Assembly: GCA_903892415.1 (NCBI GenBank)
Contig: CAITIQ010000317.1
Coordinates: forward strand, 1-64,000
Direction: 5' to 3'
Length of the DNA: 64,000 nt
Source of the DNA: an uncultured delta proteobacterium
Lineage (GTDB): Bacteria; Myxococcota_A; Polyangia; Polyangiales; Polyangiaceae
Shown here: positions 46,025-55,004 of the stretch, one piece after another
Position numbering within the stretch: position 1 is the stretch's first letter
Layout: every line of letters starts with the position of its first letter
Program-made: the position numbers and the translations under genes
Notes under the pieces: model-generated
Seen by the model: the letters and a program-made list of their open reading frames with translations, nothing else
Database searches by the model: none
Told to the model about the DNA's origin: nothing

Positions 46025-46837
46025 ATGGCAGAGCATGTGCTTGACCTTTCGGCCCCTGTCGAATGGTCGTCTGCCGAAGAGCAGCGAGCAGCCATCGCGT
46101 TTTTCAACGCTGCCTTCCGCGCCGAAGAGTCGGGCCTGCGCCAAGCCCACGAGCTGGCGGATGAGGTGGCCGCTCTCGACCCGGAGCTAGCGGAGACGCT
46201 TCGGCTCTATGGTGATGAGGAGGGCTGGCATCGTCAGCTCCTTACCGAGTTCCTTCACTTCATCGGCGGTGAAGTTCGGCCGATGGGGCGGGTGACGGGG
46301 ACGTTCTATCGGCTTTATGGTCGGGCCAAGCGGATGGAGTCGATCGTGCTCGTAAACTTGATGTTCGAGTCGATTGGCTCCACCACGTACCGCATGGCGC
46401 TCGCTCGGGTGAAGCACCCAGCGATTCGACCGATGCTGACCATCCTCACGCGCGATGAGTCGTTTCATGTGCCGCTCAACGTGCACTTTCTGAAGCACGC
46501 GATGGCCGGCAAGTCCGAGCTCGCGCGGCTGCGCTTGCGACTGCTCTACAAGCTAATGTTCGTGGCGCTGGTCGCCTCCGCGTACGCCTCTCGGCGGCGC
46601 GCAAAGGCCTTCGACCGGATCGAGTTTAGCGAGCTGGCGCAGGCCTACGCCGAGCACCTGGCCGCGCTCTTCGCCCGCGAGCCCGAGCTCGGCTTCACCC
46701 CGCCACCGCTGCTCCTGCGCCTGTTAGGCGTCGACGCTTCCAAGCTCGCCTCGAGCGACGCCGCCGCCGTCGCCAGCGTGGAAGCAGCAGAGGCTGCGAT
46801 CGATCGCCATAGCGCCGTCGTGACAGGCCTCGCATGA
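46025..46837 (+). CDS. Ferritin-like diiron-site protein
   Basis: About 270 residues from ATG 46025; an upstream ATG at 45944 adds 27 Arg-rich codons with poor coding bias. The four-helix iron-ligand pattern is visible: Glu in FRAEESGLRQAHEL, Glu-x-x-His in YGDEEGWHRQLL, Glu in NLMFESIGSTTYR and Glu-x-x-His in TRDESFHVPLN. These suggest a carboxylate-bridged diiron centre as in oxygenases or hydroxylases of the ferritin superfamily. The substrate is unknown. Its ATGA stop overlaps the start of hutI, so the two are translated together. Confidence 0.75.
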   Translation: MAEHVLDLSAPVEWSSAEEQRAAIAFFNAAFRAEESGLRQAHELADEVAALDPELAETLRLYGDEEGWHRQLLTEFLHFIGGEVRPMGRVTGTFYRLYGRAKRMESIVLVNLMFESIGSTTYRMALARVKHPAIRPMLTILTRDESFHVPLNVHFLKHAMAGKSELARLRLRLLYKLMFVALVASAYASRRRAKAFDRIEFSELAQAYAEHLAALFAREPELGFTPPPLLLRLLGVDASKLASSDAAAVASVEAAEAAIDRHSAVVTGLA

Positions 46838-48066
46838 AGCCCACCGTCCCGTTGCGCGTGCTCGCCGAGCGTTTGGTGTGCTGCACCGGAGCAGGGTTGG
46901 GCGTGATCGAAAGCGCCTTCCTTGACGTCGAGCACGGGCTGATAACGCGGCTTGGGCCTCGCAACGAAGCGCCGGCCCCGCCGCCCACCGCGCTCGAACT
47001 CAGCGCAGAGCTCGTGACGCCCGGGCTTTGCGACGCGCATACGCATGCAGCTTGGGCCGGCTCGCGTCACAACGAATATGCCCTGCGCATGGCCGGCGCC
47101 GACTACGAGGCGATCGCCAAGTCAGGCGGCGGCATCGTGAGCAGCATGCGGGCTGTGCGCGCCATTTCGGAGGAGCAACTCGCGGAGCAGCTGGTGGCTC
47201 GCTTGAAGCGCATGGTCGCGCTGGGCGTTACCACCTTCGAGATCAAGAGCGGCTACGGGCTCGATTTGGCGAGCGAGCGCAAACAGCTGCGTGCGATCCG
47301 AACCGCCCAGGCTCGCTTACCGCAGCTGACCCTGGTGCCTACCTTCCTCGGCTTGCACGCGCTTCCGCCGGAAGCGGCCGGCGATCGGGACGGCTATGCC
47401 CGCACGGTGGCCGAAGAGAGCTACCCGGCGCTCTCCGAGGAGGGCTTGTTTCGCTTCGTCGACGCCTACCTCGATCGCTCGGCATTTTCGGTGGCTCAGG
47501 CACGCCCGCTTTGTGAGCGAGCGCGAAAGGACGGCTTCGGCCTGCGACTTCACATCGGGCAGTTTGCCGACGTCGGAGGCGCTGAATTTGCGGCTGAGTT
47601 GGGGGCTCTTTCGGTGGATCACGCGGAGCACATTTCGCCGTCGGGGCTGGCCGCGCTGGCTGCTGCGGGCGTTCGCGTGGGTTTGTTGCCGGTGGCGAGC
47701 TTCACCTTGCGCGGGCCAACGCCCGCGATCGAGGAACTGCGCAAGCACGGCCTTCCCTTGGTCGTGGCCAGCGACGCAAACCCGGGCACTGCACCGACCG
47801 AGAGCCTGCCCCTCGCGCTCGCGTTCGCGGTCAGAAATTACGGTCTTTCAGTGACGGAGGCTGTGCGTGGTGCCACGGTGGAGGCGGCCTTGAGTCTCGA
47901 CCTAAAGAACCAAGGGCAGCTGACTGTCGGCGCCCGTGCGGATTTGGTCTTGTGGGACCTGCCGCATGAAGACGCGTTGGCGCAGCCGTTTGGTTTGAGC
48001 AAAGCCCTCACCGTCATTGCGGGCGGTGAGGTCGTTCATTCGTTGTACGCCGCCTCGAGCGGTTGA
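46834..48066 (+). CDS. hutI: Imidazolonepropionase
   Basis: Third step of histidine degradation: 4-imidazolone-5-propanoate to formiminoglutamate. 410 residues of the amidohydrolase type with metal ligands in CDAHTHAAWAGSRHNEYALR (HxH), the later His in RLHIGQFADVGG and Asp in ASDANPGT. SGGGIVSSMRA and FEIKSGYGLDL are family blocks. In most relatives the triad after the third His reads HA(D/E)(E/Q); here it is HIGQ, without an acid. No hutH, hutU or hutG is nearby. It overlaps the diiron-protein gene by 4 bp (ATGA). Confidence 0.9.
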   Translation: MKPTVPLRVLAERLVCCTGAGLGVIESAFLDVEHGLITRLGPRNEAPAPPPTALELSAELVTPGLCDAHTHAAWAGSRHNEYALRMAGADYEAIAKSGGGIVSSMRAVRAISEEQLAEQLVARLKRMVALGVTTFEIKSGYGLDLASERKQLRAIRTAQARLPQLTLVPTFLGLHALPPEAAGDRDGYARTVAEESYPALSEEGLFRFVDAYLDRSAFSVAQARPLCERARKDGFGLRLHIGQFADVGGAEFAAELGALSVDHAEHISPSGLAALAAAGVRVGLLPVASFTLRGPTPAIEELRKHGLPLVVASDANPGTAPTESLPLALAFAVRNYGLSVTEAVRGATVEAALSLDLKNQGQLTVGARADLVLWDLPHEDALAQPFGLSKALTVIAGGEVVHSLYAASSG

Positions 48067-48076
48067 GGAGTCCTCG

Positions 48077-48664
48077 TTGTTCAAGCTCTCGTTCTTGGTT
48101 GTTTCGGCTGCTTGTGTGGCGGCTTGCGGTGGAGAAAAGGCAGCGCCGCAAAGCGCGGCTTCGAGCGCGGCTCCGTCCACGACGCTGCTCTCAGCGGCTC
48201 CGCCGAGCGCAACGGCGAGTGCGCCTGTAGCCGCACAACCCGCAGTATCAGCCACCGCGAGCGCCGTTGTCTCCGCTACAGCCTCTGCCAGTGCGGCCGT
48301 GGAACCAGCGCCACTGCCCGCCGTTGCCGTGAAGAACATCGGCATGCATATCGGTGGTGGTCCCAACGACGACGTCACCAAAGGCCCGATCAAGCGCAGC
48401 GTCGCGCCTCACTTCGACGCGCTCAAGGCCTGCTTCGCCAAAGCGGAGGACCAAGCCAAGGGCGGTGACGTGAGCCTCGACCTGAAGATCGACAAGGCGG
48501 GTGGCAAGGCCGAGATCAAGAAGTGGAAGAGCGCGATCGCCGGCGAGGGCTTCGAGCAGTGCGTGCGCGAGGTGATCCTGGGCTTGGACTTCGAGAAGCC
48601 GAAGACGGGAACCACCGTCGTTAGCTACTCCTTGCGCTTCACGCCCGATAAGAAGAAGAGCTAG
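48077..48664 (+). CDS. AgmX/PglI C-terminal-domain lipoprotein, TTG start
   Basis: TTG 48077 is preceded by GAGGAG at 48065-48070 (spacing 6) and gives a signal with lipobox CVAAC; no better start exists upstream. About 195 residues. After an Ala/Ser/Thr linker the domain reads RSVAPHFDALKACFAKAED, VSLDLKIDKAGGKAEIKKW, EQCVREVILGLDF and TTVVSYSLRF. This is the TonB-like AgmX/PglI C-terminal domain with its two conserved cysteines, common in myxobacteria and first noted in gliding-motility proteins. The function of this lipid-anchored version is not known. It is 10 bp after hutI. Confidence 0.8.
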   Translation: MFKLSFLVVSAACVAACGGEKAAPQSAASSAAPSTTLLSAAPPSATASAPVAAQPAVSATASAVVSATASASAAVEPAPLPAVAVKNIGMHIGGGPNDDVTKGPIKRSVAPHFDALKACFAKAEDQAKGGDVSLDLKIDKAGGKAEIKKWKSAIAGEGFEQCVREVILGLDFEKPKTGTTVVSYSLRFTPDKKKS

Positions 48665-48688
48665 GGCGCTCTCGCGCGTCGGGCGCGG

Positions 48689-49960
48689 CTAGAACAGCGC
48701 CGCAGCGATGCCGTCACTGAAGGCCCGGGCAGCGCGCGGAATACGAACGTGCTGCTCGGAGATCTCGAGCCGGCCAGCGCGCTCGAGCTGGCGCATGGCG
48801 CGCTCGCGTTCGGCGGTACGAACCTGAACGCCGAGCCGCTCCCCGAGCACGCCGAGGTCGATGCCTTCGGCTAGGCGAAGGCCCAGCATCAGCGCCTCTC
48901 GTACGCGCGTCTCGGGGTCGAGGTGCTCGGTCTCCTGCGGCTTCAGCTCACCACCGAGCACCGTGCTCATGTAGCGCTCGGGGTTCGGATGATGCTTGGT
49001 GCGCGTAGCGTCGCCGGAGTTCGGGTCGCTCAGCGTGCCGACGGCCGAGGAGCCGAGCCCGAGGTAGTCGTCCCCGCGCCAATACGAAAGGTTGTGGCGC
49101 GCCTCTTCGCCTGGTCGCGCGTAGTTGGAGACCTCGTAGTGGGTGAAGCCAACCTCCGTGAGCGCTTCATCGATGGCGGAGAAGGAGTCGGCAATTAGAT
49201 CATCGGTTGCGATGGGCAGGCGGCCGCGTCGAGCCAGCTCGCCGAACTGTGTGCCCGCCTCGATCGTCAGACCGTACGCCGACAGGTGTTCGAGGCCGAA
49301 TTCAGCGAGCGCGAGCACCTCAGCACGCGCATCCTCCGGCGACTCCGCGCGACCGCCCGCAACGCCAAAGATCAGGTCGCAGCTCAGCCGCTTCACCCCC
49401 GCTGCACGCGCAGCGGCGAGCGAGGCGAGGCCGCCATCGACATCGTGCAGGCGGCCCAAGAAGGCGAGCCGCTCGCGGTCCAGCGACTGAATACCGATGC
49501 TCAGCCGATTGACGCCGGCCTCGAGTAGCTCGCTCGCCTTGCGTTCATCGAGCGAGGTCGGATTGCACTCAGCCGAGATCTCGACGTTGCTTTCAAAGCC
49601 GAAGGTCGAGCGCAGCGCGCTGAGCACGTCTCCCAGGGCGGAAGCCCGCCAAAGAGAGGGCGTTCCACCGCCAAAGAAGACCGAGCTGAGCTTGGGCCAG
49701 CTCTCACGCTGCTTCGCCCAAAGACCGATCTCGGCGACTACCGCGTCGCGGTAGCGCTCGTGGGGGATCTCCTCGCGCGGCGTGGTGAACGAGGCGAAGT
49801 CGCAATAGGGGCACTTCTTCAGGCAATAGGGGAAGTGCACATAGGCCGCGAAGCCACGCTGCGTTCCGCCAACCCGAGCCGAGCCGCCAATCGCTGGAGA
49901 CGCTGCTTCCGAAACTGCGGGAATTTGCGAGGGACGCTCGCGGGTGGTACCCTCACTCAT
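48689..49960 (-). CDS. hemW: HemW-type radical SAM protein
   Basis: 423 residues. The radical-SAM cluster motif is CLKKCPYCDF with the preceding YVHFPY. HemW (formerly HemN-like coproporphyrinogen III oxidase-like protein) is a haem chaperone/insertion factor rather than the decarboxylating oxidase. Further family blocks are FFGGGTPSLW, EISAECNPTSLD, GVNRLSIGIQSLD, LSAYGLTIEAGTQF and HYEVSNYARPGEEARHNLSYW. The about 38-residue N-terminal extension is low-complexity. The gene is divergent from the RelA/SpoT gene with only 27 bp between start codons. Confidence 0.9.
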   Translation of the reverse strand: MSEGTTRERPSQIPAVSEAASPAIGGSARVGGTQRGFAAYVHFPYCLKKCPYCDFASFTTPREEIPHERYRDAVVAEIGLWAKQRESWPKLSSVFFGGGTPSLWRASALGDVLSALRSTFGFESNVEISAECNPTSLDERKASELLEAGVNRLSIGIQSLDRERLAFLGRLHDVDGGLASLAAARAAGVKRLSCDLIFGVAGGRAESPEDARAEVLALAEFGLEHLSAYGLTIEAGTQFGELARRGRLPIATDDLIADSFSAIDEALTEVGFTHYEVSNYARPGEEARHNLSYWRGDDYLGLGSSAVGTLSDPNSGDATRTKHHPNPERYMSTVLGGELKPQETEHLDPETRVREALMLGLRLAEGIDLGVLGERLGVQVRTAERERAMRQLERAGRLEISEQHVRIPRAARAFSDGIAAALF

Positions 49961-49987
49961 TCCACGCAACGTGCAGCTCCTTCCAGC

Positions 49988-52147
49988 ATGGTATCAGCCC
50001 AAGACCTAGTCGGTCGTCTCCGTTCGTACCACCCTAATGCGGATGCCGCCCTGATCGAGCGAGCTTTTAGCTTCGCCGAGAAGGCTCACAACGGGCAGAT
50101 GCGCAAGAGCGGTGACCCGTACTTCGTCCATCCGACGAACGTCGCCGCCATCATCACCGAGCTCAAGCTCGACGCCGCCAGCGTGTGCGCGGGCCTCTTG
50201 CATGACTGCGTCGAGGATACCTTGGCCACGGTCGAGGATCTCGAGCGCGAATTTGGTGAAGAGGTAGCCTTCCTCGTCGACGGCGTAACCAAGCTCTCCA
50301 AGATCAACTTCATCTCGCGTGAGGACCGGCAAGCGGAGAACTTCCGCAAGATGGTCGTGGCCATGGCGCGCGACATCCGCGTACTGCTGGTCAAGCTGTG
50401 TGACCGGCTCGACAACATGCGCTCGCTCGAGTTCATGAAGGCGGAGGCGCAAGACCGCATCGCCCGGGAAACGATGGAGATCTACGCGCCGCTGGCGAAT
50501 CGGCTGGGCATCGCGCGGGTCAAGAGCGAGCTCGAGGACCTCTCCTTCAAGTACCTGGATCCCGAGCACTACGAGGGCCTGCTCGAGAAGGTGAAGAAGT
50601 CGGCCTCGGAGCGCGAGCGCTACATCACCGACGTGTCGAAGCTGCTGTCGACCAAGCTGGCCAAGCAAGGCTTCGCTGTGGATGTCACTGGTCGCGCCAA
50701 GCACCTCTATTCGATCTGGCGCAAGATGCAGTCGCAGCAGTCGGACTTCGAGGGCGTCTACGACGTGATCGCCTTCCGTTGCGTGGTTGAGTCGGTGGCG
50801 GATTGTTATGCCTGTTTGGGCGTGATTCACAGCCAATGGACGCCGGTCCCCGGGCGCTTCAAAGACTACGTCGCGCTGCCCAAGCCGAACATGTACCAGT
50901 CGCTGCACACGACGGTGCTCGGGCCGGGTGGAGAGCGCATCGAGGTGCAAATCCGCACCCATGAGATGCATCGGGTGGCCGAGCAGGGCATCGCCGCGCA
51001 CTGGAAATACAAGGAGCGCTCCGGCGGTATCGATCCGAAAGACGCGGCTCGCTTCGGCTGGTTGCGCCAGCTGATGGAGTTCCAAAAGGAGCTCAAGGAC
51101 CCGGCCGAGTTCCTCGAGAGCGTCAAGGTCGATCTGTTTCAGGACGAGGTTTACGTGTTCACGCCGAAGGGCGACGTGCGCGTGTTTCCCCGCGGTTCGA
51201 CGCCGATCGACTTCGCCTTCGCCATTCACAGCGAGGTCGGGCTTCACTGCAGCGGCGCGCGCGTGAACGGGACGATCGTCCCTCTGCGCTACAAGCTGCG
51301 CAACGGCGACGTGGTTGAGGTGACGACCAAGCCGGACCAAGCCCCGTCCAAGGACTGGCTTGATTTTGTGGTCACCGGGCGCGCTCGTTCGCGCATCCGC
51401 CAGACGTTGCGCACCGAGCAACGTGACAAGTCGTTCAAGCTCGGCCGCAGCTTGCTCGAGAAGGAGATGCATGGCGCCTCTCTGAGTTTGTCGAAGTTGA
51501 CCAAGAGCGATGACGAGCTGAAGAAGCTGCTCGAAGAGTTCAAGGTCACGAGCCTCGATGAGCTGTGCGTCAACATCGGCTACGGCAAGGTCAACACGCG
51601 CGCCGTTATTGAATTCCTTGCGCCGGCCGAGGGCAACTCTCCGCCGAGCGTCCCGCCCAGTCTGCGCGAAGGGAAGATCGAGCAGTTCGTTCGCAAGATC
51701 ACCGGGCGCGACAACGCCGGCATCAAGCTCTCCGGCGTGGATGACGTGCTCGTGCGTTACACCAAGTGCTGCAACCCGCTACCGGGAGACGAGATCGTCG
51801 GCTTCATCACGCGGGGCAGGGGCGTGACAGTCCACCGGCGCGCATGCCCCAAAGCCTTCGACTCGGATCCGGATCGTCGCGTCGAGATCACCTGGGACGC
51901 GAAGGCGAAAATCAACCGGCCGGTGCAGGTCAAGGTGATGACCCAGAACAAGCTGGGCATCCTCGCGACCATCGGTCAGACCTTTCATGAGCAGGGCATC
52001 AACATCAGCGAAGCCCAGTGTCGGGCCAGCGATGATGGCCGTGCGACCAACGTATTCACCTTCCTGTGCAGCGATCTCAATCAGCTGAAGAACGTGATGC
52101 GCCGGCTCACCAAGATTCAAGGCGTCGTCAACGTCGAGCGGGTTTGA
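49988..52147 (+). CDS. Bifunctional (p)ppGpp synthetase/hydrolase (RelA/SpoT homologue)
   Basis: 719 residues from ATG 49988. The HD hydrolase motif HDCVEDT (about residue 73) is intact. In the synthetase domain the loop reads RFKDYVALPKPNMYQSLHT; RxKD is the signature of bifunctional enzymes, whereas ribosome-bound synthetase-only RelA has ExDD. The TGS domain (DVRVFPRGSTPIDFAFAIH), the zinc-finger/helical region (YTKCCNPLPGDEIVGFI) and a C-terminal ACT domain (QNKLGILATIGQTFHEQGINI) follow. It should make and break (p)ppGpp in response to starvation, which in myxobacteria triggers fruiting-body development. Confidence 0.93.
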   Translation: MVSAQDLVGRLRSYHPNADAALIERAFSFAEKAHNGQMRKSGDPYFVHPTNVAAIITELKLDAASVCAGLLHDCVEDTLATVEDLEREFGEEVAFLVDGVTKLSKINFISREDRQAENFRKMVVAMARDIRVLLVKLCDRLDNMRSLEFMKAEAQDRIARETMEIYAPLANRLGIARVKSELEDLSFKYLDPEHYEGLLEKVKKSASERERYITDVSKLLSTKLAKQGFAVDVTGRAKHLYSIWRKMQSQQSDFEGVYDVIAFRCVVESVADCYACLGVIHSQWTPVPGRFKDYVALPKPNMYQSLHTTVLGPGGERIEVQIRTHEMHRVAEQGIAAHWKYKERSGGIDPKDAARFGWLRQLMEFQKELKDPAEFLESVKVDLFQDEVYVFTPKGDVRVFPRGSTPIDFAFAIHSEVGLHCSGARVNGTIVPLRYKLRNGDVVEVTTKPDQAPSKDWLDFVVTGRARSRIRQTLRTEQRDKSFKLGRSLLEKEMHGASLSLSKLTKSDDELKKLLEEFKVTSLDELCVNIGYGKVNTRAVIEFLAPAEGNSPPSVPPSLREGKIEQFVRKITGRDNAGIKLSGVDDVLVRYTKCCNPLPGDEIVGFITRGRGVTVHRRACPKAFDSDPDRRVEITWDAKAKINRPVQVKVMTQNKLGILATIGQTFHEQGINISEAQCRASDDGRATNVFTFLCSDLNQLKNVMRRLTKIQGVVNVERV

Positions 52148-52159
52148 CCAGCGATTCGG

Positions 52160-52180
52160 GGGCGCGAGGTTGCTGCGCCC
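52160..52180. terminator. Hairpin between convergent RSH and MBL-cNMP genes
   Basis: GGGCGC / GCGCCC stem with a 9-nt loop, 13 bp after the RSH stop and 15 bp from the stop of the convergent gene. There is no T-run. Placement suggests a bidirectional terminator. Confidence 0.4.
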
Positions 52181-52195
52181 TCCACCTCGATGGCG

Positions 52196-54397
52196 CTACT
52201 CGGTGATGTCCGACCCCATCATCGAGAGCAACACACCCGGGTTACCGTCGAGGAACTTCACCAAATCTGTGCCGTCGATGCGGTACGCCTGGCCCTTCTC
52301 CATGACATACGCGGTGTTACCGTGCAGGCGAGGGGTGCGTAACGCGTCGACGTCGGCAAACCAGGTGCCCGACTCAAACGGCTCGGGACGGCCACCTTCA
52401 CCCTCGATGATGATCTTGCCATCATCGATCAAGAAGCCTTGGGTGATGGGTTCGCCACGACGCCAGAGCACGTCGCCCTCTTTGAGCAACACCAGCTCGA
52501 GGTAGGTCTGCAGCTGCGTCTTCTGCGGACTGGAGAGTTGGCGTAGGGCACGGTTTTGCTCGAACAGCTCCCAGCTGCGAGCCTCGCGCGCTTTGGCCAG
52601 ACGGGCGAGTCGCATCGGGATGTCGGTGCCGCGCAGCAAGTAGAGGAAGGCGTGCCGGTCGAGCGTCAAAAGCTCCACGTTGGTGCGCGCGACAACGTCC
52701 GCCGTGCGCGGTTGGTTGAGCACCAATGCGGTCTCTCCGAAGTAGTCCCCCGAGTGGTAACTCTTCACGTAGTTGCCGTCCTTCATCACGCTCACCGAGC
52801 CTTGAACGATCACGAAGAACTCGTGACCCTCGGAGTGCTGCGCGATGATCTGTTGCTCCGGCCCAACGCGACGACGTTTGGCCAAGAGCAAGAGCTCGCG
52901 CGCTCTCGAAAGGGGGAGGTCGCGGAAGAAGTCGATCGAGCAGAAGACGTTGAAGACGTCGATGGCGTCGGCGTGGGCCGGCGTTTCAACCGCGATGCGT
53001 TTGGTGTGCTCGAGACCGACGTCGGCCGTCTTGAGTCCGCAATCCGGCGGTACGTCTTTCTTGGCGATGTGCACCAAGTAGAGCCGCTCCTTTACGTCGG
53101 GGGGCAAAGCCGCGAGCGGAGCAACGGGCGTATGCAGCGGCGGCACGCCCGCCTCGTGAAAGATCATCGAATGATGCCAGGGGAACCCCAAGAGTGCGTC
53201 GCGTCGGCCGGGCGAGATCACGCCGGTGTCGGCGAGGCGATTGATCTCGCTCGGGAGGTACAAAGTGTCCGACGAGAAGGCCAGGCTCTTACCGCCGTAG
53301 AAGGCCTCGAAGCCAATGGTTGGGATCGAGTGCAAGGTGTAGAAGAAGTAAAGCTCCGCCCCGTTGACCGAGGTGGGCTGGCCGATGCGTATCGGTTGGA
53401 AGGAGAAGGTTCGGCGCAGCTGATCCTCGGTGATGCCGCTCAAGGCCGAGTACTTCTTGAGGAAGGAGGCGAGGATGGTGGGCGTTGTGTAAAGCCGCGT
53501 GCGCCCTTCCTCGAGCAGTTTGGCGAACACGCCGCTGTCGTGGTCGGCGTGGCAGTGGGTGAGCACCACGCCATCGATCGTCTTGGGCATCACGCCGCTC
53601 TCACGCAGGTGTTGCGTGGTATCCACCGGCGGATCGATCAGGATGCCGCGCCGACCGATCCACAACAGGTAGCCGGTGGTCTTGCCGTTGGGATCGAAGC
53701 CGTGACTCGCCCCGAGCACGGTCAGCCCGAAGGCCGGCGGATCGAAGGCGACGACCCGTGCGCTCGAAGGCGTGACGCGGTCGGGGCACTCGACCACGGC
53801 GGGCGTGCGCGCCACCTCCACGCCGTCCACTTCGATCGCGTAGCTACCTGGCGGTGCCGCTTGCGGGTTCCGCATCGAGATGGGCGCGGCAGCGACCTTG
53901 GTGATGCGGAGGCGATGATCGATCACCGCGCCGAAGGTGCCGATCACGCAGAACTCCAATAGGTCGTCGACGTCACGGCAGCTGCCGTCGGGCCCGCGGC
54001 GAAAGTGATCGGTCTCGCGCGCAAAATCCGGACGCGCGTCGACTGGGATACTGTCCGCGAACTCCTCGTGGTTCGTTGGTCTGCGCGAACCAAAAAGAGA
54101 CTCTCGCATCATCGTGCGCAGGCGTTCCGCCGTCTCCTCCGACTCAACGACCACACGGGCTCGACGCTTGAGGATGAAGTAGTTGAAGTAAGCGGGGAAC
54201 TCGATCTCGGCCAAGGTCAGACCGCGACGACGATCGAAAAGATCCGGCGGAACCACGTAAACCGAAGCGACTGGGAGGCCGAGCGCCATCGAATCTTTGA
54301 TGGTTTCAGGCGGGACGCCGACCTGAACAGGGCCTGCCGGCGTCTTTACGTACACCCCGCCACGAGGCAGGCGCACAACTGCGGAGGGGTCGGGCAC
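52196..54397 (-). CDS. Metallo-beta-lactamase-fold protein fused to two cyclic-nucleotide-binding domains
   Basis: 733 residues. The first 200 residues are a little-characterised alpha/beta part. Residues about 220-420 are a metallo-beta-lactamase fold with the metal motif THCHADHD (281-287) and later ligands in FSSDTLYLP and near FPWHHSMIFHEAG. This could be a phosphodiesterase or other hydrolase. Residues about 492-600 are a cNMP-binding domain with cassette YFGETALVLNQPRTADV. A second, more degenerate one follows (about 625-720), lacking a clear cassette Arg. The layout suggests hydrolase activity gated by cyclic nucleotide. The substrate is not predictable. Confidence 0.82.
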   Translation of the reverse strand: MPDPSAVVRLPRGGVYVKTPAGPVQVGVPPETIKDSMALGLPVASVYVVPPDLFDRRRGLTLAEIEFPAYFNYFILKRRARVVVESEETAERLRTMMRESLFGSRRPTNHEEFADSIPVDARPDFARETDHFRRGPDGSCRDVDDLLEFCVIGTFGAVIDHRLRITKVAAAPISMRNPQAAPPGSYAIEVDGVEVARTPAVVECPDRVTPSSARVVAFDPPAFGLTVLGASHGFDPNGKTTGYLLWIGRRGILIDPPVDTTQHLRESGVMPKTIDGVVLTHCHADHDSGVFAKLLEEGRTRLYTTPTILASFLKKYSALSGITEDQLRRTFSFQPIRIGQPTSVNGAELYFFYTLHSIPTIGFEAFYGGKSLAFSSDTLYLPSEINRLADTGVISPGRRDALLGFPWHHSMIFHEAGVPPLHTPVAPLAALPPDVKERLYLVHIAKKDVPPDCGLKTADVGLEHTKRIAVETPAHADAIDVFNVFCSIDFFRDLPLSRARELLLLAKRRRVGPEQQIIAQHSEGHEFFVIVQGSVSVMKDGNYVKSYHSGDYFGETALVLNQPRTADVVARTNVELLTLDRHAFLYLLRGTDIPMRLARLAKAREARSWELFEQNRALRQLSSPQKTQLQTYLELVLLKEGDVLWRRGEPITQGFLIDDGKIIIEGEGGRPEPFESGTWFADVDALRTPRLHGNTAYVMEKGQAYRIDGTDLVKFLDGNPGVLLSMMGSDITE

Positions 54398-54438
54398 GTA
54401 GTCATCCTAAACCAAGGTGGCCGCCGCGTTCACATTGC

Positions 54439-54996
54439 TTGCACGGTTTTGAAAAGACGCTGGAAAAGCAAGTTGGCTTGGTCCAGTTTGAGAGGGTGTC
54501 GGCCAACAAAGCGAGCGGGTCAAAAGAGGCGTCGGAGACGCGGCTGAAGTTTCGTTCGGCGGCCGAAGCGATCGAGCTATTGCGCTGGGATCAAGGCTTT
54601 GAACCGAGCGAGTTTTTCGTTGTTTGTGAGCAGGCCGAGGGGGTGGAGACGGTGCCGCTCGAGAGCTTCGAGCCGAACGGGGCGCGGTCGTGGTCGAGCG
54701 TGCGCGCGATTCTGCGCGGTGAGCGAAGCGTCTGGGATCGCGAGCTTGCATTTGACGGGCTCGACGAACAGCGAGGTCTAAAGGTGGAGCGGCCGCGCGC
54801 GCAGCGGGTTCGGCGGGTTGCAAAGCTGCGTTGTACCGTGTGCGGGCAGCCCTTCGAGACCGTGCCCGACGAAGGCGGCGCACGTACGCAAAGCTACGTC
54901 GAGGACTGCGCGGTGTGCTGTCGGCCGCACCGCGTCAACGCGCGCTTCGATGAGGAGCAGATGCGGTGGTTCATCGAGCTCGAGGCCGAGAGCTGA
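54439..54996 (+). CDS. CPXCG-motif cysteine-rich protein
   Basis: Up to 185 residues if TTG 54439 is used; TTG 54478 or GTG 54496 would shorten the N-terminus, and none has a strong ribosome-binding site. The last 60 residues form a CPXCG-type zinc-ribbon domain: CTVCGQPFETVPDEGG, then YVEDCAVCCRPHRVNARFD, with four metal-ligand cysteines. The N-terminal 120 residues are charged and not recognisable. Stand-alone CPXCG proteins are small; the longer N-terminal extension here is unusual. It ends 8 bp before the stop of the convergent uridine kinase gene. Confidence 0.75.
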   Translation: MHGFEKTLEKQVGLVQFERVSANKASGSKEASETRLKFRSAAEAIELLRWDQGFEPSEFFVVCEQAEGVETVPLESFEPNGARSWSSVRAILRGERSVWDRELAFDGLDEQRGLKVERPRAQRVRRVAKLRCTVCGQPFETVPDEGGARTQSYVEDCAVCCRPHRVNARFDEEQMRWFIELEAES

Positions 54997-55004
54997 GGCG
55001 GCCG

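Noticed and set aside
50006-51472. 488-codon minus-strand open frame opposite the RelA/SpoT gene
   Set aside because: High GC makes antisense frames long here. The plus strand encodes all RelA/SpoT domains.
52556-53962. 468-codon plus-strand open frame opposite the MBL-cNMP gene
   Set aside because: It is a shadow of the minus-strand gene, which carries the metal and cNMP motifs.
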